Source: Lysobacter sp. (GTDB taxonomy: Bacteria; Pseudomonadota; Gammaproteobacteria; Xanthomonadales; Xanthomonadaceae). Taken from it: a stretch of 6,226 nt of DNA. Below, piece by piece: positions 1-6,091 of this stretch (position 1 is its first letter; each line of letters begins with the position of its first letter). The position numbers were made by a program, and so were the translations under genes. Below the pieces are notes generated by a model. The model worked only from the letters and a program-made list of their open reading frames with translations, was not told the origin of the DNA and did not search any database. The stretch spans positions 1-6,226 of the forward strand of contig JASLDW010000021.1 of the NCBI GenBank assembly GCA_030151365.1, written 5' to 3'.

Positions 1-159
1 CACGCCGAGGTTGCCGGCGATCGTGGGCAGCGAGACGTTGGCGATCGTGCTGTCGAGCACCATCATGAAAGTGCCCATCGCCAGCCCGACGGCGACGAGC
101 GCCAGCCGCGCGCCGTGGAGCGGCGGCGGACCGGCGGGAGCGGCGGCGGCGTCGGCCAT
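1..159 (-). CDS. emrB: EmrB-type MFS multidrug efflux pump, N-terminal fragment (cut by window edge)
   Basis: This is the first 53 codons of an inner-membrane drug:H+ antiporter of the DHA2 (14-TM) branch of the major facilitator superfamily. It would use proton entry to push hydrophobic compounds through EmrA and EmrC out of the cell. The start is the ATG at 159-157, preceded by AAGGGG at a 9-base spacing. The protein begins with a short Ala/Pro-rich cytoplasmic tail (residues 1-17), followed by the first membrane helix (about 18-38). That helix runs into LDSTIANVSLPTI (35-47), the typical family motif with the conserved Asp at the end of TM1. The gene lies 27 bases after the emrA stop, last of the visible genes in the operon. 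Only the N-terminus is visible, so substrate range cannot be judged; the assignment rests on the TM1 motif and the emrA neighbour. Confidence 0.9.
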   Translation of the reverse strand, partial: MADAAAAPAGPPPLHGARLALVAVGLAMGTFMMVLDSTIANVSLPTIAGNLGV

Positions 160-168
160 GACGATCGG

Positions 169-174
169 CCCCTT
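169..174 (-). promoter_or_regulatory. Shine-Dalgarno of emrB
   Basis: The minus strand reads AAGGGG, 9 bases before the emrB ATG. It supports the chosen start and shows that emrB has its own ribosome entry, unlike emrC and emrA, whose starts overlap the preceding stop codons. Confidence 0.7.
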
Positions 175-186
175 ATCCGCGCCGGC

Positions 187-1455
187 TCAGCGGTTAGCCG
201 CGATGATCTGGCGGATGCGCGCCTCGACGGCGGGATCGCTCGCGTCGGTCGCCACGTCGCCGCGATAGGGCGCCGCCGCCTGCTGCGCGAGCCGCGCGCC
301 GGAGCGATCCGCGGTGTCCACGGTGGTCGTCACCGACAGGCCGACGCGCAGCGGATTCTTCTCCAGCTCCTTGGGATCGAGCGCGATGCGCACCGGGACG
401 CGCTGGACGATCTTGATCCAGTTGCCGCTGGCGTTCTGCGCCGGCAACACCGAGAACGCGCTGCCGGTGCCCATGCCGAGGCTGGCCAGGGTGCCGTGGT
501 ACACGACCTTGTCGCCATAGAGCTCAGACGTCAGTTCGACGCGCTGGTTCAGGCGCAGCTTGGTGAGCTGGGTTTCCTTGAAGTTGGCGTCCACCCACAC
601 CTGGTCGAGCGGGATGATCGCCATCATCGGCGTGCCCGGCGCGACGCGCTGGCCGAGTTGCACGCTGCGCTTGGCGACGTAGCCGGAGATCGGCGAAAGC
701 ACGCTGGAACGCTGGCGGGCGAGGTAGGCCTGGCGCAGCTGCGACGCCGCGGCGGCGACCGCCGGGTTGTCGCGGATGCTGCTGTTGTCGATCAGCACGC
801 GGCTGCGCGCAGTGTTCTCGCGGGCGCCGGACACCGCGGCCTGTGCGGCGGCGAGGTTGGCCTGCGCGGTTTCGAGCTGTGCACGTGCGTGCGCCAGTTC
901 TTCGTTCGACACGGCGCCGGTGGCGACGAGGCCGGTGCGGCGGGCGACGTCCTGGCGGGCGACATCGACCGCGGCCTGCGCCTGCTTCACCGTCGCTTCG
1001 CGCGCGTCGATGTCGGCGCTGCCGGCTTCGGCGGCGCGATACTGCGCGCGCACCTGGCGCACGGCGCTGCCGAGCGCGGCTTCGGCCTGCGCATAGGCGA
1101 GGTCGGTGTCGTTGGTGTCGAAGCCGACCAGCACCTGGCCCGCCTCCACCTTCATGCCGTCGTCGACGCTGATGCGGGTGACGGTGCCGCCGACTTGCGG
1201 CGTGATGGTGACGACGTCGCCCTGGACGTAGGCGTCATCGGTGCTTTCCGACCAGCGTCCGACCAGCAGGTGGTACAACAACCAGGCGATGCCGAGCACG
1301 ATCGCGACGACGGCGATGATCAGCAGCGCGCGGCGTCGCTTGTTCTGCAGCGGGGTGTCCTTGGGGTTGGTCGGCGGCATCAGCGCGCCATTGGCCGCGG
1401 GACGCGGCGCTGCCGCGGAATCTTCGGCGGGATTCTTGTTGGGTTCGGTGGTCAT
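187..1455 (-). CDS. emrA: EmrA-type periplasmic adaptor (membrane fusion protein, HlyD family)
   Basis: A 422-residue adaptor that bridges the inner-membrane pump EmrB to the outer-membrane channel EmrC. Visible parts in order: a Pro/Ala-rich cytoplasmic tail (about 1-40) ending in KRRR; one membrane helix (about 43-65); STDDAYVQGDVV (71-82), the signature of EmrA-like proteins; the first half of the lipoyl domain; a long Ala/Gln-rich alpha-helical hairpin (about 115-250) that should form a coiled coil; the second lipoyl half with SPISGYVAKRSVQLGQRV (254-271); and a beta-barrel domain including FKETQL and NWIKIVQRVPVRI (345-357). It is somewhat longer than E. coli EmrA (about 390) because of the N-terminal tail and a polar C-terminal tail (about 385-422). 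The ATG overlaps the emrC stop as ATGA, which decides the start and suggests translational coupling. Confidence 0.94.
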   Translation of the reverse strand: MTTEPNKNPAEDSAAAPRPAANGALMPPTNPKDTPLQNKRRRALLIIAVVAIVLGIAWLLYHLLVGRWSESTDDAYVQGDVVTITPQVGGTVTRISVDDGMKVEAGQVLVGFDTNDTDLAYAQAEAALGSAVRQVRAQYRAAEAGSADIDAREATVKQAQAAVDVARQDVARRTGLVATGAVSNEELAHARAQLETAQANLAAAQAAVSGARENTARSRVLIDNSSIRDNPAVAAAASQLRQAYLARQRSSVLSPISGYVAKRSVQLGQRVAPGTPMMAIIPLDQVWVDANFKETQLTKLRLNQRVELTSELYGDKVVYHGTLASLGMGTGSAFSVLPAQNASGNWIKIVQRVPVRIALDPKELEKNPLRVGLSVTTTVDTADRSGARLAQQAAAPYRGDVATDASDPAVEARIRQIIAANR

Positions 1456-2921
1456 TGCGACTTCTTCCCGGATTCGGAATTGGAGGATTGCGGGGGCAAC
1501 ACGACGGGAACGCCGCCGCCTAGCGCGATGTCGAGATCGATCGCCGACTGCAGGCGACGCGCGCGCAGCGCGGACAGTTGCTGGTCGAGTTGCAAGATCG
1601 GCTTCTGCGCGTTCAACACGTCGAGCTGGTTGGCGAGGCCGGCCTTTTGGCGCTGGGTCACCAGTTCGGTGGCGCGGACCTGCTGATCGCGCGCGCTGGT
1701 GGCCGCGGAAATCTGCGCGTCGAGTTCGCGCGCGGACTGCACGGAATCGGTGACTTCGCGGATCGCGTTCAACACCGTCTGGTCGTAACCGGCGACGGCG
1801 AGATCGAAGTCCGCGTTGGCCCCGCGCAGTTGCGAGCGCAGGCGGCCGCCATCGAGGATCGGCAGCGAGATCGCCGGGCCGCCGAACAGCAGTCCGGCAT
1901 CGGACTTGAACAGGTCGCCGAGCTTGCCGGCGGCGAGGCCGACCATCGCCGAGAGATTCAGGCTGGGATAGAAGTCGGACTTCGCGGCCTTGATGCCGCG
2001 CGATGCCGCTTCGACATGCCAGCGCGCGGCGGCGACGTCGGGACGACGGCTCACCAGTTCGCTCGGCAGCAGCGACGGGATCGCGATGCCATCGTTCTTC
2101 AATTGCGGGCGATTGATCTGCAATCCGCGATCCGGGCCTTGCCCGGCGAGCATCGCCAAGGCATTGCGCAGTGCGCTGATCTGCTGGTCGGCGGCCTGCA
2201 TCTGCGCGCGCGCGTTGTCCTCGGCGCTGGCGATCTGGGTCAACGCGATCTGGTTGTCGATGCCGGCCTTGACGCGCTGCGTGGCCAGCGCGTGCAAGCT
2301 GGAATTGCGCTTGAGATCGCGTTCGGCGACGTCACGCGCGTCCCAAGCCTGCGCAAGCGTGGCGTAGGTGCGGGCGATGTTGCCTTCCAGCGTCAGGCGC
2401 GCGGCCTGTGCGTCGGCTTCCTGCGCGCGGGCGGCGCCCACTGCCGACTGCCACTTCGCATGCTTGCCGCCCCACAGGTCGGGCGCCCAGGCGAAGCTCA
2501 GCGACAGCACTTCGGAATGCAGCGTCTTGCCGCCGATCGGCGGCGGCGCCAGCGTTTCCGGAATCTTCACCGCGGCGACCTGCGCGCTACCGCCCAGTGT
2601 CGGGTAGAGGCCGGCTTCGGCAAGGCCGGCCTGCGCGAAGGCCTTGCGGGTGCGTGCGTCGGCGATCGCGATGCTCGGCGACCCGGCCAGCGCTTCCTGC
2701 ATCAGCGCGTCGAGCTGGGGATCGCCATAGGCGCTCCACCACTGCGCCTTCGGCCAAGCGACATCGCTGACCGGCGTGCGGCCAAGGCTGGTCGCTGCCT
2801 GGAAGCGATCGGGGTCCTGCATCGAGGACTCCGGCTTCAGGCCATGGGTGCTGGCGCAGCCGGCCAGCACGGTGGCCAGCGCGAGTGCGGACAGTGGTTG
2901 CAGGTGGCGGATCGCCATCAT
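1452..2921 (-). CDS. emrC: EmrC-type outer-membrane efflux lipoprotein (NodT/TolC family)
   Basis: A 489-residue outer-membrane channel of the NodT-type efflux lipoprotein family, giving the Emr pump its exit duct. Residues 1-21 are a lipoprotein signal peptide ending in the lipobox LAGC, with Cys22 the predicted lipidated residue. WWSAYGDPQLDALM (61-74) is the usual start of the mature domain. Two outer-membrane efflux repeats follow, with family motifs LPSELVSRRPDVAAAR (285-300), FYPSLNLSA (317-325) and LPILDGGR (353-360), separated by long Ala/Gln-rich helices. The open frame extends 41 codons upstream inside emrR, but that extension is Arg-rich and would bury the signal peptide. The ATG at 2921, overlapping the emrR stop as ATGATG, is therefore chosen; the next codon is also ATG. 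A dedicated channel gene inside an emr operon is unlike E. coli, which uses unlinked tolC, and matches Stenotrophomonas emrRCAB. Confidence 0.92.
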   Translation of the reverse strand: MMAIRHLQPLSALALATVLAGCASTHGLKPESSMQDPDRFQAATSLGRTPVSDVAWPKAQWWSAYGDPQLDALMQEALAGSPSIAIADARTRKAFAQAGLAEAGLYPTLGGSAQVAAVKIPETLAPPPIGGKTLHSEVLSLSFAWAPDLWGGKHAKWQSAVGAARAQEADAQAARLTLEGNIARTYATLAQAWDARDVAERDLKRNSSLHALATQRVKAGIDNQIALTQIASAEDNARAQMQAADQQISALRNALAMLAGQGPDRGLQINRPQLKNDGIAIPSLLPSELVSRRPDVAAARWHVEAASRGIKAAKSDFYPSLNLSAMVGLAAGKLGDLFKSDAGLLFGGPAISLPILDGGRLRSQLRGANADFDLAVAGYDQTVLNAIREVTDSVQSARELDAQISAATSARDQQVRATELVTQRQKAGLANQLDVLNAQKPILQLDQQLSALRARRLQSAIDLDIALGGGVPVVLPPQSSNSESGKKSQ

Positions 2922-3379
2922 GCTGACTCCGTATTCGAAAGGTTGGCGCGGACGTGTTCGAGGGTGGCGACGAACTGCTCGCATTCGGATGCGCTCATGC
3001 CGGACAGCGCGCGCTCGCGCACGCGGTCGCTGCAGGCGCTGCACTGGTCGTAGATGGCGCGACCGGCATCGGTGAGCTGGATGCGCAGGGCGCGGCGATC
3101 GGTGGGATCGTTGGCGCGGACGATCAGGCCTTTCTCCTCGAGCTTGTCGAGCAGGCGGGTCATCGCACCCGGATTGAGTTCGGCCGCGCGGGCGAGGTCG
3201 CCGACGCTGATGTGGCCGTCGCTCATCCCGAGCTTCTTGAGGGTGACGAACTGGCTGAAGGTCAGGTCATGGCCCAGTCGCTCCAGTTCCGTCTCCATCG
3301 CATGCCACATCGCATCGCGAACCTGCCGGAACAACAGGCCGAGGGACGAGCCGGCGCAGAGGAGGGGGGGCGTATTCAT
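2918..3379 (-). CDS. emrR: MarR-family transcriptional regulator, probable emr operon repressor
   Basis: A 153-residue winged-helix regulator, close to the usual MarR length (about 140-170). A dimerising N-terminal helix (about 12-36) leads into the DNA-binding domain. The recognition helix is around NPGAMTRLLDKLEEKGLI (69-86), and the wing carries DPTDRRALRIQLTDAG (91-106), the family signature with DxRR. Long C-terminal helices (107-150) would complete the dimer interface. Known relatives at the head of emr operons repress the pump genes and release DNA when a hydrophobic ligand binds; that role is inferred here from position. The stop overlaps the emrC start (ATGA). Cysteines at 8, 113, 116 and 133, with 113/116 as CxxC, might allow redox control. 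No good Shine-Dalgarno precedes the ATG. Codons 4-6 contain a run of seven C. Confidence 0.92.
   Translation of the reverse strand: MNTPPLLCAGSSLGLLFRQVRDAMWHAMETELERLGHDLTFSQFVTLKKLGMSDGHISVGDLARAAELNPGAMTRLLDKLEEKGLIVRANDPTDRRALRIQLTDAGRAIYDQCSACSDRVRERALSGMSASECEQFVATLEHVRANLSNTESA
3364..3370 (-). repeat. C7 homopolymer at the 5' end of emrR
   Basis: Seven consecutive C (coding strand) span codons 3 to 6 of emrR, encoding part of Pro-Pro-Leu. A one-base slip would destroy the reading frame almost at once and remove the repressor. The tract is short, so it may be only compositional. Confidence 0.6.
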
Positions 3380-3387
3380 GGGACGGC

Positions 3388-3416
3388 ATCATGCTCGCCC
3401 ATGCAATAGTTGTCAA
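3388..3416 (-). promoter_or_regulatory. Predicted sigma-70 promoter of the emrRCAB operon
   Basis: On the minus strand a perfect TTGACA (3416-3411) is followed, after exactly 17 bases, by CATGAT (3393-3388), a four-of-six match to TATAAT. Transcription would then start near 3381, only about two bases before the emrR ATG. The -35 box is convincing and sits directly beside the inverted repeat at 3421-3440; the -10 box is mediocre and could be wrong. Confidence 0.5.
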
Positions 3417-3444
3417 TGCAATTATTGTTACAACAATAATGCAA
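3401..3444 (-). repeat. Three TTGCAT direct repeats in the emrR control region
   Basis: TTGCAT occurs three times on the minus strand (3444-3439, 3421-3416 and 3406-3401), with start-to-start distances of 23 and 15 bases. The outer two copies flank the inverted repeat and the -35 box, and the inner copy joins them. They may be extra half-sites for the regulator or simply part of the AT-rich promoter. Confidence 0.5.
3421..3440. promoter_or_regulatory. Perfect inverted repeat, likely EmrR operator
   Basis: The arms ATTATTGTT and AACAATAAT are perfect reverse complements separated by AC, giving a 20-base palindrome-like site of the size bound by MarR dimers. Allowing a single extra A in the left arm, the symmetry continues outward through TGC on both sides. 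The site lies 4 bases upstream of the predicted -35 box of emrR, in an AT-rich patch within very GC-rich DNA. Binding by EmrR is inferred from position and symmetry. Confidence 0.65.
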
Positions 3445-3462
3445 ACGATTTCCGCATTCAGC

Positions 3463-4245
3463 TCAGGTCCGGCGAAGCACCAGCTCCAGCACGAACTGGC
3501 TGCCGAAGAAGGCCAGCAGCAGGATCGCCATCGCCACCAGGGTCCAGCGTATCGCCCGCGCGCCGCGCCAGCCCCAGCGCCAGCGCCCGAACAGCAAAAT
3601 CCCGAAGATCACCCAGGACACCAGGCTCAGGACGGTCTTGTGGACCAGGTGCTGCTGGAACAGGTTGCCGACGAAGAGGGCCCCGGCGAGGATCGCGGCG
3701 CTCAGCAGCAGGAAGCCGATGTTCAGCGTCCGGAACAGCAGGGATTCCAGCTCGGTCAGTGGCGGCAGGGCACGCATCCAGCCATGGAATTCGCGGTTGC
3801 GCATCGCCCGTTCCTGCAGCCACAGGACGATGGCGAGCAGGGCGGCGATCGCCAGGGTGGCGTAAGCCAGCAGTGCCAGCCAGGCGTGCAGCTGCACCTG
3901 CCAGGTCATCGCCGGCGGGCGCGGATGGCCATAGAGGGAATAGCAGGCGGCGAAGATCGCGGCCAGAGGGAACACTACGACGCCGATGGCTTCGATGCGC
4001 CTGCGGCTGCCCAGCAACGTGGTCAGGGCGGCCATGCCCACCGCCACCAGCGACAGTGCCGCGAAGAAATGCATGTCGGGTGCGCCGCCGGCATGCCAGG
4101 TCTCGATGTGCAGCCAGGCGTGATCGAGCAGGGCGAGCGCCGCCGGCAGCCTCCAGGCGCGGCCATCGACGCCGCGCGCCACGTCGCGGACCAGCATGGC
4201 GGTGGCGATCAGGTAGAAGAGGATGGCGGCGAGGGTCGGCAGCAT
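3463..4245 (-). CDS. ypjD: YpjD family inner-membrane protein (CcsA/HemX-like cytochrome c assembly domain)
   Basis: A 260-residue polytopic membrane protein with about eight predicted helices (roughly 2-19, 33-49, 62-78, 86-103, 119-143, 172-196, 204-222 and 233-254). It matches the length and C-terminal pattern of E. coli YpjD (about 263 residues): LHAWLALLAYATL (119-131), HKTVLSLVSWVIFGILLFG (202-220), RWRWGWRGARAIRW (221-234) and FFGSQFVLELVL near the end. His46, His120 and His202 are candidate conserved membrane-face residues. Family members share the CcsA/HemX fold used for haem handling in cytochrome c biogenesis, but the precise job of YpjD is not established, and I do not see the WGxxWxWD haem motif of true CcsA. 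The ATG at 4245 is chosen because it opens directly into the first membrane helix; an upstream in-frame ATG at 4314 adds a polar, Arg-rich 23 residues running into the ffh promoter. The divergent pairing with ffh is conserved in gammaproteobacteria. Confidence 0.85.
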   Translation of the reverse strand: MLPTLAAILFYLIATAMLVRDVARGVDGRAWRLPAALALLDHAWLHIETWHAGGAPDMHFFAALSLVAVGMAALTTLLGSRRRIEAIGVVVFPLAAIFAACYSLYGHPRPPAMTWQVQLHAWLALLAYATLAIAALLAIVLWLQERAMRNREFHGWMRALPPLTELESLLFRTLNIGFLLLSAAILAGALFVGNLFQQHLVHKTVLSLVSWVIFGILLFGRWRWGWRGARAIRWTLVAMAILLLAFFGSQFVLELVLRRT

Positions 4246-4289
4246 CCGTTCAGTGTCGCATGCGTATCGGCCCGAATGGCGCCAGCGTC

Positions 4290-4295
4290 TATACT
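4290..4295 (+). promoter_or_regulatory. Predicted -10 box of the ffh promoter
   Basis: TATACT lies 30 bases before the ffh ATG and would place the transcript start near 4302. No good -35 box is visible at the right distance (around 4267-4272, TCGGCC), so the promoter may rely on the -10 element or an activator. A short GCGG-CTTT-CCGC hairpin (4298-4309) straddles the predicted start and is probably chance. Confidence 0.55.
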
Positions 4296-4325
4296 TTGCG
4301 GCTTTCCGCACCACTCAAGACCGCA

Positions 4326-5699
4326 ATGTTTGAATCGCTGACCGAACGCCTGTCCGGCACCATCAACCGCATCCGCGGCCGTGGTCGCCTGACCGAATCC
4401 AACATCAGCGAAGCCCTGCGCGAAGTGCGCGTCGCGCTGCTCGAGGCCGATGTCGCGTTGCCCGTGGTGCAGGCGTTGATCCAGCGCATCAAGGTGCGCG
4501 CGCTCGGCCAGGAAGTGATGAAGTCGCTGACGCCGGGCCAGCAGCTGGTCAAGGTGGTGCGCGACGAACTCACCAACACGATGGGTGCGCAGAGCGTCGA
4601 CCTCAATTTCAACGTGCCGGCGCCGGCGGTGATCCTGATGGCCGGCCTCCAGGGTGCGGGCAAGACCACCACCGTCGGCAAGCTCGCCAAGCACCTCAAG
4701 GAAAAGCGCAAGAAGAAGGTGATGGTGGTGAGCGCGGACGTCTATCGTCCGGCCGCGATCGAGCAGCTGAAGACGCTGGCGCAGCAGGTCGGGGTGACGT
4801 TCTTCCCGTCGGATGCCGGGCAGAAGCCCGAGGCGATCGTGCGCGCGGCGATCGATGACGCCAGGAAATCCTTCGCCGACGTGCTGATCGTCGATACCGC
4901 CGGCCGCCTCGCCATCGATCAGGAAATGATGGCCGAGATCAAGGCGCTGCACGCCGCGGTGAATCCGGTCGAGACGCTGTTCGTCGTCGATTCGATGACC
5001 GGCCAGGACGCCGCCAACACCGCCAAGGCCTTCAACGAGGCGTTGCCGCTGACCGGCGTGGTGCTGACCAAGACCGACGGCGACGCCCGCGGCGGTGCGG
5101 TGCTGAGCGTGCGCTACATCACCGGCAAGCCGATCAAGTTCGTCGGTGTCGGCGAAAAACCCGACGGCCTCGACGTCTTCCATCCCGACCGCGCGGCCAG
5201 CCGCATCCTCGACATGGGTGACGTGCTGTCGCTGGTCGAGCAGGTGGAAGCCAACGTCGACAAGGAGAAGGCGCAGAAGCTCGCCGAGAAGGTCGCCAAG
5301 GGCCGCCGCTTCGATCTCCAGGACATGCACGACCAGCTCGAGCAGATGCAGAACATGGGTGGGCTGAGCGGGCTGATGGACAAGTTGCCGGGCATGGGCC
5401 AGATCCCGGGCCAGGTGAAGGACCAGATCACCGGTCGCGAGATCCCGCGGATGATGGCCATCATCAAGTCGATGACGCCCAGGGAGCGCCGCAACCCCGA
5501 CCTGCTCAACGGCTCGCGCCGTGCCCGCATCGCCAAGGGTTCGGGCCTGCAGCCGCAGGACGTCAACCGCCTGATGAAGCAGTTCCAGCAGATGGAAAAG
5601 ATGATGGGCAAGCTCGGCCGCGGTGGCATGAAGGGCATGATGCGCGGCCTGAGCGGGATGATGGGCGGGCGCGGCGGCATGCCGCCGATGATGCGCTGA
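4326..5699 (+). CDS. ffh: Signal recognition particle GTPase Ffh (SRP54)
   Basis: A 457-residue protein of normal Ffh length. With 4.5S RNA it binds signal sequences of nascent membrane proteins and delivers ribosomes to FtsY at the membrane. The N domain (about 1-90) is a helical bundle. The G domain holds the P-loop GLQGAGKTT (107-115), the SRP-specific insertion following DVYRPAA (138-144), DTAGR (190-194), TKTDGDARGG (248-257) and GVGEKPDGLDVF (274-285). The M domain (about 328-457) has the finger loop GGLSGLMDKLPGMG (345-358), the RNA-binding segment GSRRARIAKGSG (396-407) and a Met/Gly-rich tail (about 421-457) suited to greasy signal peptides. The open frame runs 424 codons further upstream, but that part is antisense to ypjD and emrR and is not Ffh-like; the ATG at 4326 gives the canonical MFESLTERL start. 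The Shine-Dalgarno is weak (AAGA). I see no clear intrinsic terminator after the stop. Confidence 0.98.
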   Translation: MFESLTERLSGTINRIRGRGRLTESNISEALREVRVALLEADVALPVVQALIQRIKVRALGQEVMKSLTPGQQLVKVVRDELTNTMGAQSVDLNFNVPAPAVILMAGLQGAGKTTTVGKLAKHLKEKRKKKVMVVSADVYRPAAIEQLKTLAQQVGVTFFPSDAGQKPEAIVRAAIDDARKSFADVLIVDTAGRLAIDQEMMAEIKALHAAVNPVETLFVVDSMTGQDAANTAKAFNEALPLTGVVLTKTDGDARGGAVLSVRYITGKPIKFVGVGEKPDGLDVFHPDRAASRILDMGDVLSLVEQVEANVDKEKAQKLAEKVAKGRRFDLQDMHDQLEQMQNMGGLSGLMDKLPGMGQIPGQVKDQITGREIPRMMAIIKSMTPRERRNPDLLNGSRRARIAKGSGLQPQDVNRLMKQFQQMEKMMGKLGRGGMKGMMRGLSGMMGGRGGMPPMMR

Positions 5700-5766
5700 G
5701 GCCTTCGCAGCCCGGCAGGAAATGCCCAAGCCGCGGCCAGCGTGGCGAAGACACTCGGAATCCTGC

Positions 5767-5772
5767 TACAAT
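5767..5772 (+). promoter_or_regulatory. Predicted -10 box of the rpsP operon promoter
   Basis: TACAAT matches five of six consensus bases and would start transcription near 5779, leaving a leader of about 40 bases before rpsP. The -35 position (TGGCGA at 5743-5748, 18-base spacer) is a poor match. The 120-base ffh-rpsP gap has no clear terminator, so read-through from ffh is also possible. Confidence 0.55.
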
Positions 5773-5784
5773 TTCCGGCTTACC

Positions 5785-5799
5785 CTGCCATTCCGGCAG
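5785..5799 (+). other. Small hairpin in the rpsP leader
   Basis: CTGCC (5785-5789) and GGCAG (5795-5799) are perfect complements around the loop ATTCC, inside the predicted rpsP 5' leader and 12 bases before the GAGAG Shine-Dalgarno (5811-5815). No U-tract follows, so it is not an intrinsic terminator. A regulatory role is possible but unproven. Confidence 0.35.
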
Positions 5800-5819
5800 C
5801 TGGGCAACACGAGAGCACC

Positions 5820-6077
5820 ATGGTCAAGATTCGCCTTACCCGCGGCGGCGCCAAGAAGCGTCCCTTCTACCACATCATCGTCACCGACAGCCGCAGCGCC
5901 CGCGACGGCCGCAACATCGAGCGCGTCGGTTACTTCAACCCGATCGCTTCCGGCCAGGACAAGCGCGTCGAGCTCGACGTCGAGCGCGTCAAGTTCTGGG
6001 TCGAGCGCGGTGCGCAGATGACCGAAAAGGTCGGCGCGCTGTACAAGGAAGCCGCCAAGTCGGCGACCGCGGCCTAA
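5820..6077 (+). CDS. rpsP: Small-subunit ribosomal protein S16 (bS16)
   Basis: An 85-residue protein, the usual bS16 length, which binds 16S rRNA early in 30S assembly. The N-terminus MVKIRLTRGGAKKRPFYHI (1-19) and VTDSRSARDGRNIERVGYFNP (21 to 41) are the hallmark of the family, followed by the ERVKFWVERGAQMTEKV segment (55-71) that packs against rRNA. The start at ATG 5820 is fixed by this conserved N-terminus and by GAGAG (5811-5815) upstream; an earlier in-frame ATG at 5742 lies upstream of the predicted -10 box and is rejected. It is the first gene of the rpsP-rimM-trmD-rplS operon known from proteobacteria, and the adjacent rimM agrees with that. Transcription from the promoter near 5767 is inferred. 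Confidence 0.98.
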   Translation: MVKIRLTRGGAKKRPFYHIIVTDSRSARDGRNIERVGYFNPIASGQDKRVELDVERVKFWVERGAQMTEKVGALYKEAAKSATAA

Positions 6078-6091
6078 TCCAAGGTCGGCGC

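Noticed and set aside
115..1686. Long plus-strand open frame opposite emrA and the end of emrC
   Set aside because: Arg/Ala/Gly/His-rich, no recognisable domain, and fully antisense to well-supported genes; a shadow of high-G+C codon use.
1578..3053. Long plus-strand open frame opposite emrC
   Set aside because: Antisense to a clear lipoprotein channel gene, low-complexity composition, no plausible start signal.
3410..3440. Plus-strand promoter TTGTCA with AATAAT inside the emrR control region
   Set aside because: The spacer is 19 bases and the boxes arise from the symmetry of the operator; no plus-strand gene follows before ffh.
4298..4309. GCGG-CTTT-CCGC hairpin before ffh as a regulatory element or terminator
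   Set aside because: Only four base pairs, straddles the predicted transcript start, no U-tract.
3054..4325. Upstream in-frame extension of ffh, suggesting an 881-residue fusion
   Set aside because: The extension is antisense to emrR and ypjD, is Arg/Pro/Ser-rich without domains, and crosses two intergenic regions; Ffh starts normally at 4326.
3391..4341. Plus-strand open frame over ypjD, Gln/His/Pro-rich
   Set aside because: Composition is typical of an antisense shadow of a membrane protein gene; the minus frame encodes ordered membrane helices matching YpjD.
4209..5729. 506-codon minus-strand open frame opposite ffh
   Set aside because: His/Leu/Ala/Asp-rich mirror of ffh third-base bias; ffh is unambiguous on the other strand.
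5742..5819. N-terminal extension of rpsP from ATG 5742
   Set aside because: It would start upstream of the predicted -10 box and add 26 residues absent from bS16 proteins.
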